Origin: Candidatus Tisiphia endosymbiont of Sialis lutaria
GTDB taxonomy: Bacteria > Pseudomonadota > Alphaproteobacteria > Rickettsiales > Rickettsiaceae
Assembly: GCF_964026535.1 (NCBI RefSeq)
Contig: NZ_OZ032153.1
Location: 1,116,001 to 1,180,000 of the forward strand
Length of the DNA stretch: 64,000 nt
Direction: 5' to 3'
The notes beneath the pieces are model-generated. The model searched no databases. It was not told the origin of the DNA and worked only from the letters and a program-made list of their open reading frames with translations. Within the stretch, counting starts at the first letter, position 1. Every line of letters starts with the position of its first letter. The position numbers and the translations under genes are program-made. This document shows positions 1 to 8,471 of the stretch, one piece after another.

Positions 1-161
1 CTGACTCATTGCTAAAATTAGCATTATCTCTTGGAGAGCTTAAAAAAGGACAAGAGGCATGTTCTATTCTTGATAAACTTGAAGCAGAGTTTCCAAATAG
101 ACCAGCGACCTCAATAAAAAGAGCTAAGGAGGCAAGAATTAAATTTGCTTGTAAACATTAG
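1..161 (+). CDS. cpoB: CpoB/YbgF C-terminal fragment (Tol-Pal associated TPR protein), cut by window edge
   Basis: An open frame enters from the left edge in the third reading frame (first full codon at 3) and ends at TAG 159-161, so about 52 C-terminal residues are visible. They read as a TPR pair of the YbgF/CpoB type: a helix with KLALSLGELKKGQEAC, then LDKLEAEFPN and a lysine-rich end. In the family this periplasmic protein works with Tol-Pal and coordinates peptidoglycan synthesis with outer-membrane constriction. The envelope genes that follow fit. The identification rests only on the last two helices, so another TPR protein is possible. Confidence 0.6.
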   Translation, partial: DSLLKLALSLGELKKGQEACSILDKLEAEFPNRPATSIKRAKEARIKFACKH

Positions 162-190
162 GATATATGAATAATAATTGGTAAATAATC

Positions 191-844
191 ATGACTGACA
201 TTTTGCAAGAAGTTTTAAGTGATAAAAATGAAGAAAAAAAACTTTATTACTTTAAAAAAATTCTTCCTATCACTATAATCCTTACACTTATAGTAATATT
301 ATTTATGTTAATAAATAATTGGCGTGATAGAAAGGCAATAGAGAATAACCAAAAGACAGGTGATATTTTAGCTAAATCTATAGCCCTTATTAATGATAAC
401 AAAGAGCTTGCTATAAAGTCTTTGGATAATTTAATGACAACAAGTACTAATAAAGTAAGTGGTTTAGCTGCTATCGAGCAAGCTAGTATCAAAATACACC
501 AAGGAGATTTTATTGAAGCAAGAACTTTATTAAAAAAAGTTATCGATAACAACAATTATGATGAATTAACAAATGCCTATGCCCATCTAGTTTGGTTGAG
601 TTTAATGATAGATGAACCAAATTCATCTGATGTAAACACTAATGAAATCGAGAAATATTTAAATTATTTTGATGATGAAAATAAACCATTTTTTGGGACA
701 GCAAATATTATCAAAGCAATTTGGTATGTTAATAACAACTCAAAAGATTTAGCCGAAGATACTTTAAAAAAGTTGATATCACTAGAAAGTACAACTCAAA
801 CAGTTAAAGAGCAGGCTAAAGCTTTACTTGCAAATTTACAATAA
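191..844 (+). CDS. DUF2659/YfgM-like membrane-anchored TPR protein
   Basis: 217 residues. A short charged N-terminus is followed by one membrane segment (about residues 24-42, ILPITIILTLIVILF) and then a helical TPR-like domain with alternating A/L positions to the C-terminus. This N-in anchor plus periplasmic helical repeat is the YfgM architecture (ancillary SecYEG translocon subunit). Rickettsiae carry the same layout as DUF2659, usually beside a beta-propeller lipoprotein. It starts 29 bases after the cpoB-like stop, with bamB 14 bases downstream, so the three probably form one envelope operon. In E. coli yfgM also sits next to bamB, which supports the assignment. The function is inferred from family and context only. 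Confidence 0.6.
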   Translation: MTDILQEVLSDKNEEKKLYYFKKILPITIILTLIVILFMLINNWRDRKAIENNQKTGDILAKSIALINDNKELAIKSLDNLMTTSTNKVSGLAAIEQASIKIHQGDFIEARTLLKKVIDNNNYDELTNAYAHLVWLSLMIDEPNSSDVNTNEIEKYLNYFDDENKPFFGTANIIKAIWYVNNNSKDLAEDTLKKLISLESTTQTVKEQAKALLANLQ

Positions 845-858
845 TAAAGGTCTAGATT

Positions 859-2130
859 ATGGCAAAACAACTTGTGACAAAACAACGATTAATTATTTTT
901 TTACTACCTTTAATGCTAACTTCTTGTGATCTAATAAGTAAAAAAACAAAAAATATTGTAGAATTAACTCCTAGATTATCTGTAGAAACTAATGAAGCAA
1001 TTCAAGTGGATTCTGCTAAAACCGATATATTTAGCCCTGAGATGCTTCAGAATAATGAATATACTGTTACAAAACACAAAATAATAGCCGAGCCAATTTT
1101 TAAGAAAGCTGTTGTCTATACCATCGATAACAAAGGTAATGTTTCTGCCTTTTCTATGAAAGACAAAGCTATTATTTGGTCATATAATATAAGCACCAAC
1201 AAAAATGATCATTATGTTGGTGGCGGAATATTATACCATAATGATAAACTATACGTTACCTATGGTTCAAGATTCTTGGTAGTTTTAGATAGTAAATCAG
1301 GTCATGAAATAATCAGAAAAGAACTACCTGATATTACCAGAATAAAACCGATATTAATTAATAATCATACTATTGTAGTTCAAACAGTAACTAATCAAAT
1401 ATTAGCGATTAATACTGAGAGATTAAATTTTGTTTGGCAACATGAAGGTATAATTGAAATTTTATCATCAAGTTATCATGTGGCTCCAATAGTACAAAAT
1501 GGTTATGTGATAGTAAACTATAATTCAGGACAAATTCTTGCTTTAGAATCTAATAGTGGTAAAATTTTATGGACTAACGATTTATCTAGCCAGCAAGAAA
1601 TAGGTTTACCAAATTTTGAGGCAGCTTTTATATTATGCAAACCTGTTGTCAATAACTCTCACCTATATATAGCTAATAGTGCCGGCAAGATAATAAAGCT
1701 AGATATTATAACCGGTAATATCCTATGGCAAATTAAAGCTTATGATGTACAATCAATGTCTTTAGCTGGCAATAGTTTATTTGTAACAAATAATGCTGGA
1801 CAAGTAGCTGCTATAAGCACTGAATTTGGTAAAGTTAAGTTTGTAGCAGATTTAAACGATGGAAAAGATATCAAAAAAGTTAAAGCTTCATCATTTTTAG
1901 CCCCGATAATTGCTAAAACAACGGGGGAAAAAGAGGGAGAAGAAAAAGATTGGAATTTAAATATTATCTCTGCTAAAGGTGAATTATATACTTTCCAATC
2001 AGATATTAATGGTAATTTAAGCACCACTCCGGTAATTAGTAAAATTACTAAAAATATTGAATATTATGGCAAAACCTGCTGTGGTACTATGTATTTTACT
2101 ACTGATAAAAAAATTATACTAGTAGATTAG
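859..2130 (+). CDS. bamB: Outer-membrane assembly lipoprotein BamB (PQQ-like beta-propeller)
   Basis: 423 residues. It opens with a lipoprotein signal (hydrophobic IIFLLPLMLTSC; lipobox cysteine at about residue 23). The remainder is repeated beta-propeller blades of the PQQ type, each with an A-W-x-hydrophobic closing motif: AIIWSYN near 104, LNFVWQHEG near 190, KILWTNDLS near 235, NILWQIKAY near 290. In the family BamB is a periplasmic scaffold that binds BamA and helps insert beta-barrel proteins. A second Bam lipoprotein (BamE) lies at 40109. An RBS-like AAAGG precedes the ATG. The gene order DUF2659/YfgM-bamB is conserved in proteobacteria. Confidence 0.85.
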   Translation: MAKQLVTKQRLIIFLLPLMLTSCDLISKKTKNIVELTPRLSVETNEAIQVDSAKTDIFSPEMLQNNEYTVTKHKIIAEPIFKKAVVYTIDNKGNVSAFSMKDKAIIWSYNISTNKNDHYVGGGILYHNDKLYVTYGSRFLVVLDSKSGHEIIRKELPDITRIKPILINNHTIVVQTVTNQILAINTERLNFVWQHEGIIEILSSSYHVAPIVQNGYVIVNYNSGQILALESNSGKILWTNDLSSQQEIGLPNFEAAFILCKPVVNNSHLYIANSAGKIIKLDIITGNILWQIKAYDVQSMSLAGNSLFVTNNAGQVAAISTEFGKVKFVADLNDGKDIKKVKASSFLAPIIAKTTGEKEGEEKDWNLNIISAKGELYTFQSDINGNLSTTPVISKITKNIEYYGKTCCGTMYFTTDKKIILVD

Positions 2131-2170
2131 TCAAGAGGCTATATTATGGTATAATTTATTGTAATTTGTC

Positions 2171-2200
2171 TTGACAAAATACTGGTTATAATGCTATTTA
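2171..2200 (+). promoter_or_regulatory. Candidate sigma-70 promoter for rplM-rpsI
   Basis: A perfect TTGACA at 2171-2176 is followed after 18 bases by TATTTA (2195-2200), itself preceded by TGC (extended -10 TGN). It lies about 80 bases upstream of the rplM GTG and directly after bamB, so it can start a separate ribosomal-protein transcript. Confidence 0.6.
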
Positions 2201-2222
2201 ATATAGCTCACTACTTGGATAG

Positions 2223-2250
2223 TGAAAACAGCAATTTTTTGCTATTTTCA
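2223..2250 (+). promoter_or_regulatory. Leader hairpin upstream of rplM
   Basis: A 12-base-pair stem with one C-A mismatch (TGAAAACAGCAA at 2223-2234 against TTGCTATTTTCA at 2239-2250) closes a TTTT loop in the rplM leader. No T-run follows, so it is not a clear terminator. rplM-rpsI leaders are autoregulatory targets of L13 in some bacteria; whether this hairpin does that here is inference. Confidence 0.35.
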
Positions 2251-2281
2251 AGTATAATTGTAATTAATAAAGATATATAAC

Positions 2282-2749
2282 GTGAAAACTTATTCTGCAA
2301 AACCATCACAAATTCAAAAGAAGTGGTGGGTTATAGATGCTAAAGACCTTGTATTAGGTAGGCTTGCTAGTGAGGTGGCTAAAATCTTACGCGGTAAGCA
2401 TAAACCTTCCTTCACTCCTCATTTAGATTGTGGGGACTATGTAGTAATAATTAATGCCAAACATATTTGCTTGACAGGTAAAAAATCAGCTCTTAAAGAT
2501 GGTAAAATTTATTATCGTCATACTGGTTTCCCGGGTGGAATAAAAGATACAACTGCCGGAAAAATCCTGGCTGGTAAGCACCCTGAACGAGTCATTAAAC
2601 TCTCTGTAAAAAGAATGATCACAAGAAATGTTCTGGGATCAAAACAAATGAGTAATCTATATGTTTACGCAGAGAATGAACACCCGCATAAAGCTCAACA
2701 ACCAGAATTTTATGATTTTGCAAGCAAAAATACCAAGAATAAAAAATAG
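2282..2749 (+). CDS. rplM: 50S ribosomal protein L13
   Basis: 155 residues, the usual bacterial length plus a short tail. The start is GTG (2282), giving [20 protein letters not shown], the standard L13 opening; no better ATG exists. Family signatures follow: [23 protein letters not shown], the [10 protein letters not shown] loop, and the [19 protein letters not shown] segment. L13 is an early-assembly 23S rRNA-binding protein. It is separated from rpsI by 6 bases, the near-universal L13-S9 operon. Confidence 0.97.
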   Translation: MKTYSAKPSQIQKKWWVIDAKDLVLGRLASEVAKILRGKHKPSFTPHLDCGDYVVIINAKHICLTGKKSALKDGKIYYRHTGFPGGIKDTTAGKILAGKHPERVIKLSVKRMITRNVLGSKQMSNLYVYAENEHPHKAQQPEFYDFASKNTKNKK

Positions 2750-2755
2750 TGAATT

Positions 2756-3232
2756 ATGACAACATTGAAGCTTCAAAGTGAAAACACTAAGAATAGTCCA
2801 ATTCAGAGTAAGTTAGTTAAGCAAAAACCATCTGCAGAAAACAGTGATAACAAGGTTTACGGTACAGGCAGAAGGAAAAATGCGATTGCTAGAGTTTGGT
2901 TAAAAAGTGGTAGTGGTAAAGTAATTGTTAACAAAAAAAATGTTGAGCAATATTTTACTCGTGAATCTCATACCAAATCTCTCTTACAACCATTTGTTGT
3001 AACCAAAACTTCTGGACAATATGATATAATATGTACTGTCAAAGGTGGCGGAAAATCAGGACAAATGGGGGCTGTATTACATGGCGTTGCTAGAACTCTT
3101 GATAAAATTGCCCCAGAATTTCACAGTATTCTACGCAAATCTGGCTTCTTAACAAGAGATTCAAGAGTTGTAGAGCGGAAAAAATATGGTAAGCATAAAG
3201 CTAGAAAAAGTACTCAGTTCTCTAAACGTTAA
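2756..3232 (+). CDS. rpsI: 30S ribosomal protein S9
   Basis: 158 residues. About 33 residues of polar N-terminal extension precede the S9 core that starts at [16 protein letters not shown]. Conserved blocks follow: [32 protein letters not shown] and the basic C-terminal tail ending [11 protein letters not shown], which reaches into the P site of the 30S subunit. The terminal SKR matches the family. It is co-transcribed with rplM. An R1 repeat begins three bases after the stop. Confidence 0.97.
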   Translation: MTTLKLQSENTKNSPIQSKLVKQKPSAENSDNKVYGTGRRKNAIARVWLKSGSGKVIVNKKNVEQYFTRESHTKSLLQPFVVTKTSGQYDIICTVKGGGKSGQMGAVLHGVARTLDKIAPEFHSILRKSGFLTRDSRVVERKKYGKHKARKSTQFSKR

Positions 3233-3235
3233 AGA

Positions 3236-3342
3236 TATAGTCAATTCAGGAGGATTGGGTAGCAGGAGTGATGGAGCGACGCCTATAAGTAATAGGCGAG
3301 CATTGAGCGACGACGTCCCCAACTTCTCATCAATTGACTATA
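3236..3342 (+). repeat. R1 miniature inverted-repeat element, copy 1
   Basis: 107 bp bounded by TATAGTCAATT and AATTGACTATA. Inside is a smaller hairpin, GCCTAT-AAGTA-ATAGGC, flanked by GAGCGAC/GCGACG arms. It begins just after the rpsI stop. Five further copies of exactly the same length occur in this window. Confidence 0.9.
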
Positions 3343-3468
3343 CTATGCATACATTTTAAAAATCGTATGTGGTTAACGTCATTGTGCATATGCTTCAGTT
3401 TAAGAAGGTAATAATTGGAAAGCCGTCATTGCGAGGAAGACCTTAGGTAGATGCTTACTTTTTTGTAT

Positions 3469-3622
3469 TAGACCTCTTGCATAACCTAAAGATAATTGAG
3501 GAATTTTTAGGAAAAACGAAGTCGAGTACCACAGCGTACTAAGATGTATCTAAGGAATGAAGACGAGTTTTGCAATAGGTCTAATAAAATTACCAATTAG
3601 ATTAGGTTATGCAAGAGGTCTA
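3469..3622 (+). repeat. R2 palindromic repeat, copy 1
   Basis: 154 bp with terminal inverted repeats TAGACCTCTTGCATAACCTAA / TTAGGTTATGCAAGAGGTCTA and a conserved core containing AAAACGAAGTCGAGTACC and GACGAGTTTTG. It is slightly longer than the other copies (145-146 bp). It lies directly upstream of tRNA-Met. Confidence 0.85.
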
Positions 3623-3641
3623 TTGAAACTCTTTCCATCAT

Positions 3642-3718
3642 GGCGGGGTAGCTCAGTTGGTTAGAGCGGCGGAATCATAATCCGCATGTCGGGGGTTCAA
3701 ATCCCTCCCTCGCTACCA
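3642..3718 (+). tRNA. tRNA-Met (CAT)
   Basis: A 77-nt cloverleaf: acceptor GGCGGGG pairs with CCTCGCT through two G-U pairs; D arm GCTCAGTTGGTTAGAGC; anticodon arm GCGGA-ATCATAA-TCCGC with anticodon CAT; T loop TTCAAAT; encoded CCA. The paired 1-72 position and the anticodon stem without three consecutive G-C pairs argue for the elongator rather than the initiator. A lysidine-modified tRNA-Ile2 also has CAT and is not fully excluded. Confidence 0.9.
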
Positions 3719-3910
3719 GACAAAATTCTTCTGAATTAACTATAGTATTTATTCAGATTAGCCATATTTTTACTTCACAGCTATTTTGAATAAAATATAA
3801 GACAATGATTGTCACCCCTATGTAGAATGTCATCCCTGCTTCGGTTAGGGGTCTAGATTCCCGCCTACTCACATAAGCTTTAGTTTAAGAAAACAATAAC
3901 TGAAAAACCG
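3719..3910. other. Intergenic stretch with R6 fragments
   Basis: No gene is visible. It contains a decayed R6 element (GTCACCCC...GGTCTAGATTCCCGCCTAC near 3810-3870), a half-end resembling R1 (CTGAATTAACTATAG near 3732), and the start of an R5-type CGTCATTGCGAG sequence into which the 3911-4269 element appears to be set. Confidence 0.5.
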
Positions 3911-4269
3911 TCATTGCGAGCTGATGTATCCCCACGAAATTAAGCACGACAAAGCTCCGTCTTTATAATAGATGCCAGGGATTCTACCAATGGTTTTATG
4001 GCATGCAAATAATTAAATTCAATAATAAATTTCCCAAGGGTAAAATACGAATAAATCTTTTTATCTTTTACTGTCAAGTCTTCTGCAACATCAAGTAACG
4101 CATTTAAACGATTATTATGTATAAAAGGACAATGTTCTTTTATTACTTCATTTAATACTGTTTTTACATCCATAACCTACTATCTCCATCATCATTAAAT
4201 AATGAAGATATTCTATCAATTCTTGCTATTTTGCAACAATTTCGTGGGGATATATCAGCTCGCAATGAC
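3911..4269. mobile_element. Small inverted-repeat element enclosing a transposase N-terminal remnant
   Basis: About 31-bp near-perfect inverted arms bound the unit. The left arm (3911-3941) reads TCATTGCGAGCTGATGTATC followed by CCCACGAAATT; the right arm (4239-4269) is its complement with a single G/A difference. The interior holds one short minus-strand reading frame (3940..4173) that resembles the N-terminus of an IS4/IS10-type transposase. The shape suggests an internally deleted insertion sequence or a MITE. The outermost bases may belong to a target R5 element. Confidence 0.55.
3940..4173 (-). pseudogene. IS4-family-like transposase, N-terminal fragment (77 aa)
   Basis: The frame starts MDVKTVLNEVIKEHCP and keeps the spacing of the IS4/IS10 transposase N-terminus: CP..H..RLN.L...A..L, then TLGKF and an IKPLVESL segment where full-length relatives have IKRxDRLLGN. 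The DDE catalytic domain is absent; the frame stops at the left inverted repeat. It is therefore a remnant or a very small derivative, not an active transposase. The family call is by remembered pattern and needs a profile search. Confidence 0.45.
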
Positions 4270-4319
4270 GCATAGGCATCATTCCCGTCCACTATTGTCA
4301 TTCTCGCGTAGGCGGGAAT

Positions 4320-4550
4320 CTAGTACTACAGTTGTAGTTTAGATGTGAGCATTCACGATTTTTTTGTGATGAATAAAAAAACCTGATCACCAAGAGTCAT
4401 TGCGAGGAGACCGTAAGGTCAACGAAGCAATCCATTTCTAATCACTTTCCTGGATTGCTTCGTCGGTCTGGCAACCTCCTCGCAATGACATCTTATACTT
4501 TAACCTTTTTTCCGTGAACACTCACATTCAATCTACAACTGTAGTACTAG
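4320..4550. repeat. R4 palindromic repeat, copy 1 (carries an R5 hairpin)
   Basis: 231 bp with ends CTAGTACTACAGTTGTAG / CTACAACTGTAGTACTAG. The arms hold TGAGCATTCACG and CGTGAACACTCA; the middle is a complete R5 hairpin (GTCATTGCGAGGAGACC...GCAATGAC). It sits inside an R6 hairpin: GGCGGGAAT on its left pairs with the GCTCCTGCCTACG segment on its right, so it inserted at a CTAG. Confidence 0.85.
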
Positions 4551-4576
4551 GCTCCTGCCTACGTAGGGGTACCTCA

Positions 4577-4662
4577 TAGCTAACTATACAAGTATAGCAG
4601 ATTTTTATGCTCCACTAATAGCTGTTTTCATTATTTTTGTGATATTGGTTATTTTTTTATTT
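4577..4662 (+). repeat. R8 non-palindromic repeat, copy 1
   Basis: The core ATGCTCCACTAATAGCTG followed by TTTTCATTATTTTTG, preceded by TATAGCAGATTTTT, recurs near 38259-38320 and 55300-55380. It has no inverted ends and no reading frame. Function unknown. Confidence 0.6.
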
Positions 4663-5054
4663 GTTGGGAAAGTGAGAATTTAGAGCAACCCGAATAGCAT
4701 TTAGCCATAATAAACTGTCGTCATTGCGAGAAAGACCGTAGATCGATGAAGCAATGCATAAATTGTTATCCCTGCTCGACTTAGCGTCACCCCTGCGAAA
4801 GCAGGGGGCTAGATTCCCACCTACGCGGGAATGACAAGGAGTCAGGAATATATCCCGCACCAAAGCAGGGATGACACAAAACAGGATTGCTTCACCGGCT
4901 TACGCTTTCTCAGCAATTGACTATAATGCTATTCTGGTTAGCTATAGACTATAAGTCAGTAGTACCAACTAATGATTTTAAAATTTAAACCATTAGTTGA
5001 TACCGCCCGGCTTTAGGTAGCTTTAGAGAGTGATATAGTTGTTTTTTTACATAC
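4663..5054. other. Mosaic of R5 and R6 fragments downstream of the TPR gene
   Basis: Holds broken R5 (GTCATTGCGAG near 4719, GGATTGCTTCACCGG near 4883) and R6 units (CCCTGCGAAAGCAGGG near 4791, CCCACCTACGCGGGAATGAC near 4816). A 68-codon minus-strand frame here is only translated repeat. No gene seen. Confidence 0.6.
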
Positions 5055-7592
5055 CTAGAGCATGTCTTCAATCTCTCCAACTACCTTCATGATCTCCGTA
5101 TTCCTATGTGCTTCTTCTGGCAAATTTAGGGCTGCTAAATATTCTTGGCATTGTGGCTTGTAGTTAGGGTGATAAAATTGTAGTAAATTTAGTTGTTCTT
5201 CAATAGCTGAAAATAAACATTTATCGTGAAAGATAAAATAAGCTTTTGTATAACACAGTATAATTCCTTCATAAAAAAACTCTTTCGCCATTACATTATT
5301 GGCAAGATCTAAGAATTTTTGATTAAAATTTAGATCAACAGAATTATTATCGCTTTGTTTAGATAAGTAGTGATACGATACTATAGATTTTCCTGAATAT
5401 TTATTTAACACCTCCAGAGATTCCATATCAACATCTTTATATATCTTAGGATCCGTCGTAACAGCTTTCTTACAATCTTTTGTAGCTTCAGTATCCTTTC
5501 CTAAAGAAGAATAAATTTTAGCTCTAGCTACATAAACCTCAGCTTTCTGTTTGTTGTTGAGTGCTTGGAGTTCAGCCTGTGCTAAAGCTTTCAAAGCAAG
5601 ATCGGTATCGGTATCTTCTAACCTTTGTGCTATTTCTTTTAATAACTGATAATTCTCTAGAGAAGGTGTACTTTTTAACTTATATGATTGTTCACAAGTT
5701 TCAATACTCTTGGTATAGAGTCCTTCATCACGATAGACCTTAGCTAAGCAATCCAAAACTTTACGATCCTTAATGCTCATATGTGCATTAATGTCTATAG
5801 CCATAATTTTATCGCAAATTTCTTCAGCTTTTTCCAAGTTATTTGAAGATAAATAGCTAGAAACTAAACACACCATAGCTGGTACATCATCAGAAGTGAG
5901 GGTAACTTTATCGTAAATTTCTTCAGCTTTTTCCGGCTGATTTAAATTGCTATATCTAGGAGCCAAAAACTTCAAAATGGTGCTATCTTCAATATTTTGA
6001 TGTATATTAGGATTAGTCCTAATAGCTTTATTACAACGAACTATAGCTTGAGTTGTAGAATCTACTCCGTTTGAATTAAGCAAATCTGTTACCTCTAGTA
6101 CTAGCTTTTCAGCGGCAATAGTATTGAGATTAGTATCTGTCGTTACAGTTGTAGTATCTTTTGTAGGCACAGTTGTAGTATCTGTAGTTACAGCTGTATT
6201 ATTTGTCGTTGCAGCTGTAGCATCTGTAGTTACAGCTGCAGTATTTGTAGTTACAGCTGTAGCATCTGTAGTTATAGTTGTAGTATCTTTTGTAGGCTCA
6301 GCTGTAGTATCTTTTGAAATATAGCTAGAAAGATTAGGGTATATATTGGATGTAGTTGTAGTATTTGTAAGCTCAGCTTTAAGCTCGGCTTTAAGCTTAG
6401 CTGTAAGCTCAGCTGTAAGCTCAGCTGTAAGCTTAGCTGTAAGCTTAGCTGTAAGCTCAGCTGTAGTATCTTGAGTATAGTTAGAAAGATCAGGGGACAT
6501 TTTATTAGTATATGGAGGTGGGGCACTGGCTTGAGGGACAGTATCTTGAGTTGAAGCTAACTTAAGCTTCCGGTTAGCTTCAATTTCTGCTAAATTACGT
6601 TCGTATGCCAATTTAGCTGCATCTCTCTCTTCTGCTGTTTCGGCATTAACTGTAGCAATCTGTAATTCGTCTCCCTTTCTCTTAAGTTCTTCTTCCTTTT
6701 TCCTATATTCTTCTTCCTTTCTTTGTTTCTCTTCTAGAGCTTTTTGTGCACCCTTGCTTGCAGGCACAGCTGCAGCTGCTTTTTCAGCAGTAGGTGTGTT
6801 GTACCTTGCGGCAATGTTAGTAGCTGTTTTTGCATTGTCGTAATCATTAATTTCTTCAAACTTTTTTGATAATTCTGTTAATATATTAAACAGCCCACTA
6901 TGTTTTCCAGGGGCAAATTTTCCGAGTAGTATTGACTCATACTCTGTAAAGACTTTTTTGTATGCAGCTTCTTTTGCTGCTGGATCCTTCAAAGAATTAC
7001 CTTCTGCTATACAAATTTTAATGTATGTCTCAACTATTTTAGGACTGAGGGAATGAGTTTGCAAATACTTTATCTTCTCAAAAGAATCGTTATATTTCCC
7101 CTTATTAATGAGCTGTTCCACTTCTTTTATGGTATTATCTAACAAAGCTGTGTGTAGTATATTAATATTATTTTCTGATGTATCTTTAGGTTTAGGTGGA
7201 AGTTGAGATAATATCTGTTCTATTCCTAGTATAAACTCATCTGTGCTATGGCTGTTGTTTTTTCGCATATTTGATAAGTATGTATCTAGTGATTTTTTCT
7301 CATTTGTCCGAATAGCAATAATAGCTAGAGATTTGTTTAACTCAAACAAAAATGCATTTTTCTCATTATCTGATGAAAATTGGGTAGTTTTTTGTGCAGT
7401 TTTACTTAAGTCATTATATTTCTTCAGGATTCTAGAATATTCCGATTTGTTTAGAGGGGTATTAATTATATTTATATTACCCTCATCTTGAAAAAAAGTA
7501 AGTTCGGTATTTAATAATTTTATTTTGGCTGTTAAAGAAGCTGAGTCTACACTATCATTTTGAAGGGGGGTCTCATTTTGGGTCTTAGACAT
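5055..7592 (-). CDS. Large TPR protein with coiled coil and tandem low-complexity tracts (845 aa)
   Basis: 845 residues, no signal peptide or membrane segment. The N-terminal half (about 1-280) is helical and TPR-like. Residues about 280-345 form a charged coiled coil (KALEEKQRKEEEYRKKEEELKRKG). Then come two repetitive tracts: tetrapeptides of the A-E/K-L-T type (about 380-410) and Thr/Ala-rich TTDTTAV-type units (about 425-490). The C-terminal part (about 495-800) has canonical TPRs (YSNLNQPEKAEEIYDKV, YSSLGKDTEATKDCKKAV). TPR proteins with such linkers are often protein-protein scaffolds or secreted effectors in intracellular bacteria; that role is inference. It stands alone between repeat-rich flanks. 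Confidence 0.75.
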   Translation of the reverse strand: MSKTQNETPLQNDSVDSASLTAKIKLLNTELTFFQDEGNINIINTPLNKSEYSRILKKYNDLSKTAQKTTQFSSDNEKNAFLFELNKSLAIIAIRTNEKKSLDTYLSNMRKNNSHSTDEFILGIEQILSQLPPKPKDTSENNINILHTALLDNTIKEVEQLINKGKYNDSFEKIKYLQTHSLSPKIVETYIKICIAEGNSLKDPAAKEAAYKKVFTEYESILLGKFAPGKHSGLFNILTELSKKFEEINDYDNAKTATNIAARYNTPTAEKAAAAVPASKGAQKALEEKQRKEEEYRKKEEELKRKGDELQIATVNAETAEERDAAKLAYERNLAEIEANRKLKLASTQDTVPQASAPPPYTNKMSPDLSNYTQDTTAELTAKLTAKLTAELTAELTAKLKAELKAELTNTTTTSNIYPNLSSYISKDTTAEPTKDTTTITTDATAVTTNTAAVTTDATAATTNNTAVTTDTTTVPTKDTTTVTTDTNLNTIAAEKLVLEVTDLLNSNGVDSTTQAIVRCNKAIRTNPNIHQNIEDSTILKFLAPRYSNLNQPEKAEEIYDKVTLTSDDVPAMVCLVSSYLSSNNLEKAEEICDKIMAIDINAHMSIKDRKVLDCLAKVYRDEGLYTKSIETCEQSYKLKSTPSLENYQLLKEIAQRLEDTDTDLALKALAQAELQALNNKQKAEVYVARAKIYSSLGKDTEATKDCKKAVTTDPKIYKDVDMESLEVLNKYSGKSIVSYHYLSKQSDNNSVDLNFNQKFLDLANNVMAKEFFYEGIILCYTKAYFIFHDKCLFSAIEEQLNLLQFYHPNYKPQCQEYLAALNLPEEAHRNTEIMKVVGEIEDML
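6124..6325 (-). repeat. Thr/Ala-coding tandem repeat inside the TPR gene
   Basis: Degenerate units of about 15-18 bases of the type GTAGTTACAGCTGTA (plus-strand reading) repeat about a dozen times and encode TTDTT/TTDATAV-like peptides. Copy number could vary by slippage. Confidence 0.75.
6360..6470 (-). repeat. 12-bp tandem repeat coding (A-E/K-L-T)n inside the TPR gene
   Basis: Units close to AGCTCAGCTGTA / AGCTTAGCTGTA (plus strand) run in tandem, giving about eight A-E-L-T or A-K-L-T tetrapeptides. Every unit is a multiple of three bases, so gain or loss keeps the frame. Confidence 0.85.
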
Positions 7593-7909
7593 AATATCCT
7601 CTCATATATTCATTATAATTATTATTTAGTAACAGATTTTTGCATAACTTTACTAATTTGTAAGGTAATTTTGTTGTCAAAATTAAGCAGAAAATCGTAC
7701 TAAATATTTTATTAGTGGAAGTTCTTTGCTTAATTTTTCTTTCCAAATTTCTCTTTCAATAAAGCTATACAAGGAACCTATTATTTAAATTAAGACAGAT
7801 TTGTAAGGAATAATCAAGTAATATTAAACACTTTTTCTTAAAATATAGACAATAATTAGTAACCTTTCTGTAATTTATGATATTTTTACAAGCTCTAGAA
7901 TTCTTCAAC
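7593..7909. other. AT-rich upstream region of the TPR gene
   Basis: About 320 bases upstream of the TPR start. Very AT-rich. No reading frame, tRNA or repeat family member was found; it presumably contains the TPR gene promoter, but no convincing -35/-10 pair stands out. Confidence 0.4.
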
Positions 7910-8016
7910 TATAGTCAATTCAGGAAGATTTGGGGCTAGGAGCTATGGAGCAACGCCTATAAGTAATAGGCAAGCATTAAGCGACAACGTCACCAACTTC
8001 TTATCAATTGACTATA
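7910..8016 (+). repeat. R1 miniature inverted-repeat element, copy 2
   Basis: 107 bp, ends TATAGTCAATT / AATTGACTATA, core GCCTATAAGTAATAGGC. It is the most diverged copy (several G-to-A changes in the interior), yet its ends are intact. Confidence 0.88.
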
Positions 8017-8214
8017 AAATTTCTTAATATTTCTATAGTGTACATCAAAATTTTTTTTCACTAAGTAAAAAAGTAATTAATTTTCAATATTTTTGTGAAT
8101 TGCTTAATTGTTCTTTAGAAAATAAAAAATTATAAAAAACTACAATTTTTATTGAAAATATGATAAACACTTATGTGCAGTTAATCCGATTAGCATTGTA
8201 CCAAATTTACATAC

Positions 8215-8306
8215 GCCATTGCGAGCAAACATACGTGAGCGTGGCAATCCATGTAGCTTGTTATATGGATTGCATCAATGCTGTTAAAGTAGCTCCTCGC
8301 AATGAC
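8215..8306. repeat. R5 hairpin repeat
   Basis: CGCCATTGCGAG...GGCAATCC on the left pairs with GGATTGC...CTCGCAATGACA on the right. Followed 22 bases later by a second unit. Confidence 0.8.
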
Positions 8307-8328
8307 AATTATAGGTGTACATGTACAT

Positions 8329-8419
8329 ACGTCATTGCGAGGAAGCGTAGCTGACAAAGCAATCCACATGACAAGCTGTATGGATTGCCGCGTTCACATA
8401 TGTTCGCTCGCAATGACGG
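8329..8419. repeat. R5 hairpin repeat
   Basis: ACGTCATTGCGAGGAAGC...AAGCAATCC pairs with GGATTGCCGCG...CTCGCAATGACGG. Ends about 50 bases before gatB. Confidence 0.8.
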
Positions 8420-8471
8420 CTAATGATGTTAGGTAAAAGTTATATATTTAGTAAACTTAAAGAGATTTTAA

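Noticed and set aside
4657-4863. 68-codon minus-strand frame
   Set aside because: It is the translation of R5 and R6 repeats (HSRVGGNL, SRNDDS-type peptides), not a gene.
6124-6526. Valine- and leucine-rich frames opposite the TPR gene repeats
   Set aside because: They are complements and frame shadows of the tandem repeats inside the TPR gene.
8160-8354. 64-codon plus-strand frame before gatB
   Set aside because: Runs through two R5 hairpins and gives the typical repeat-derived peptide; no homology-like pattern.
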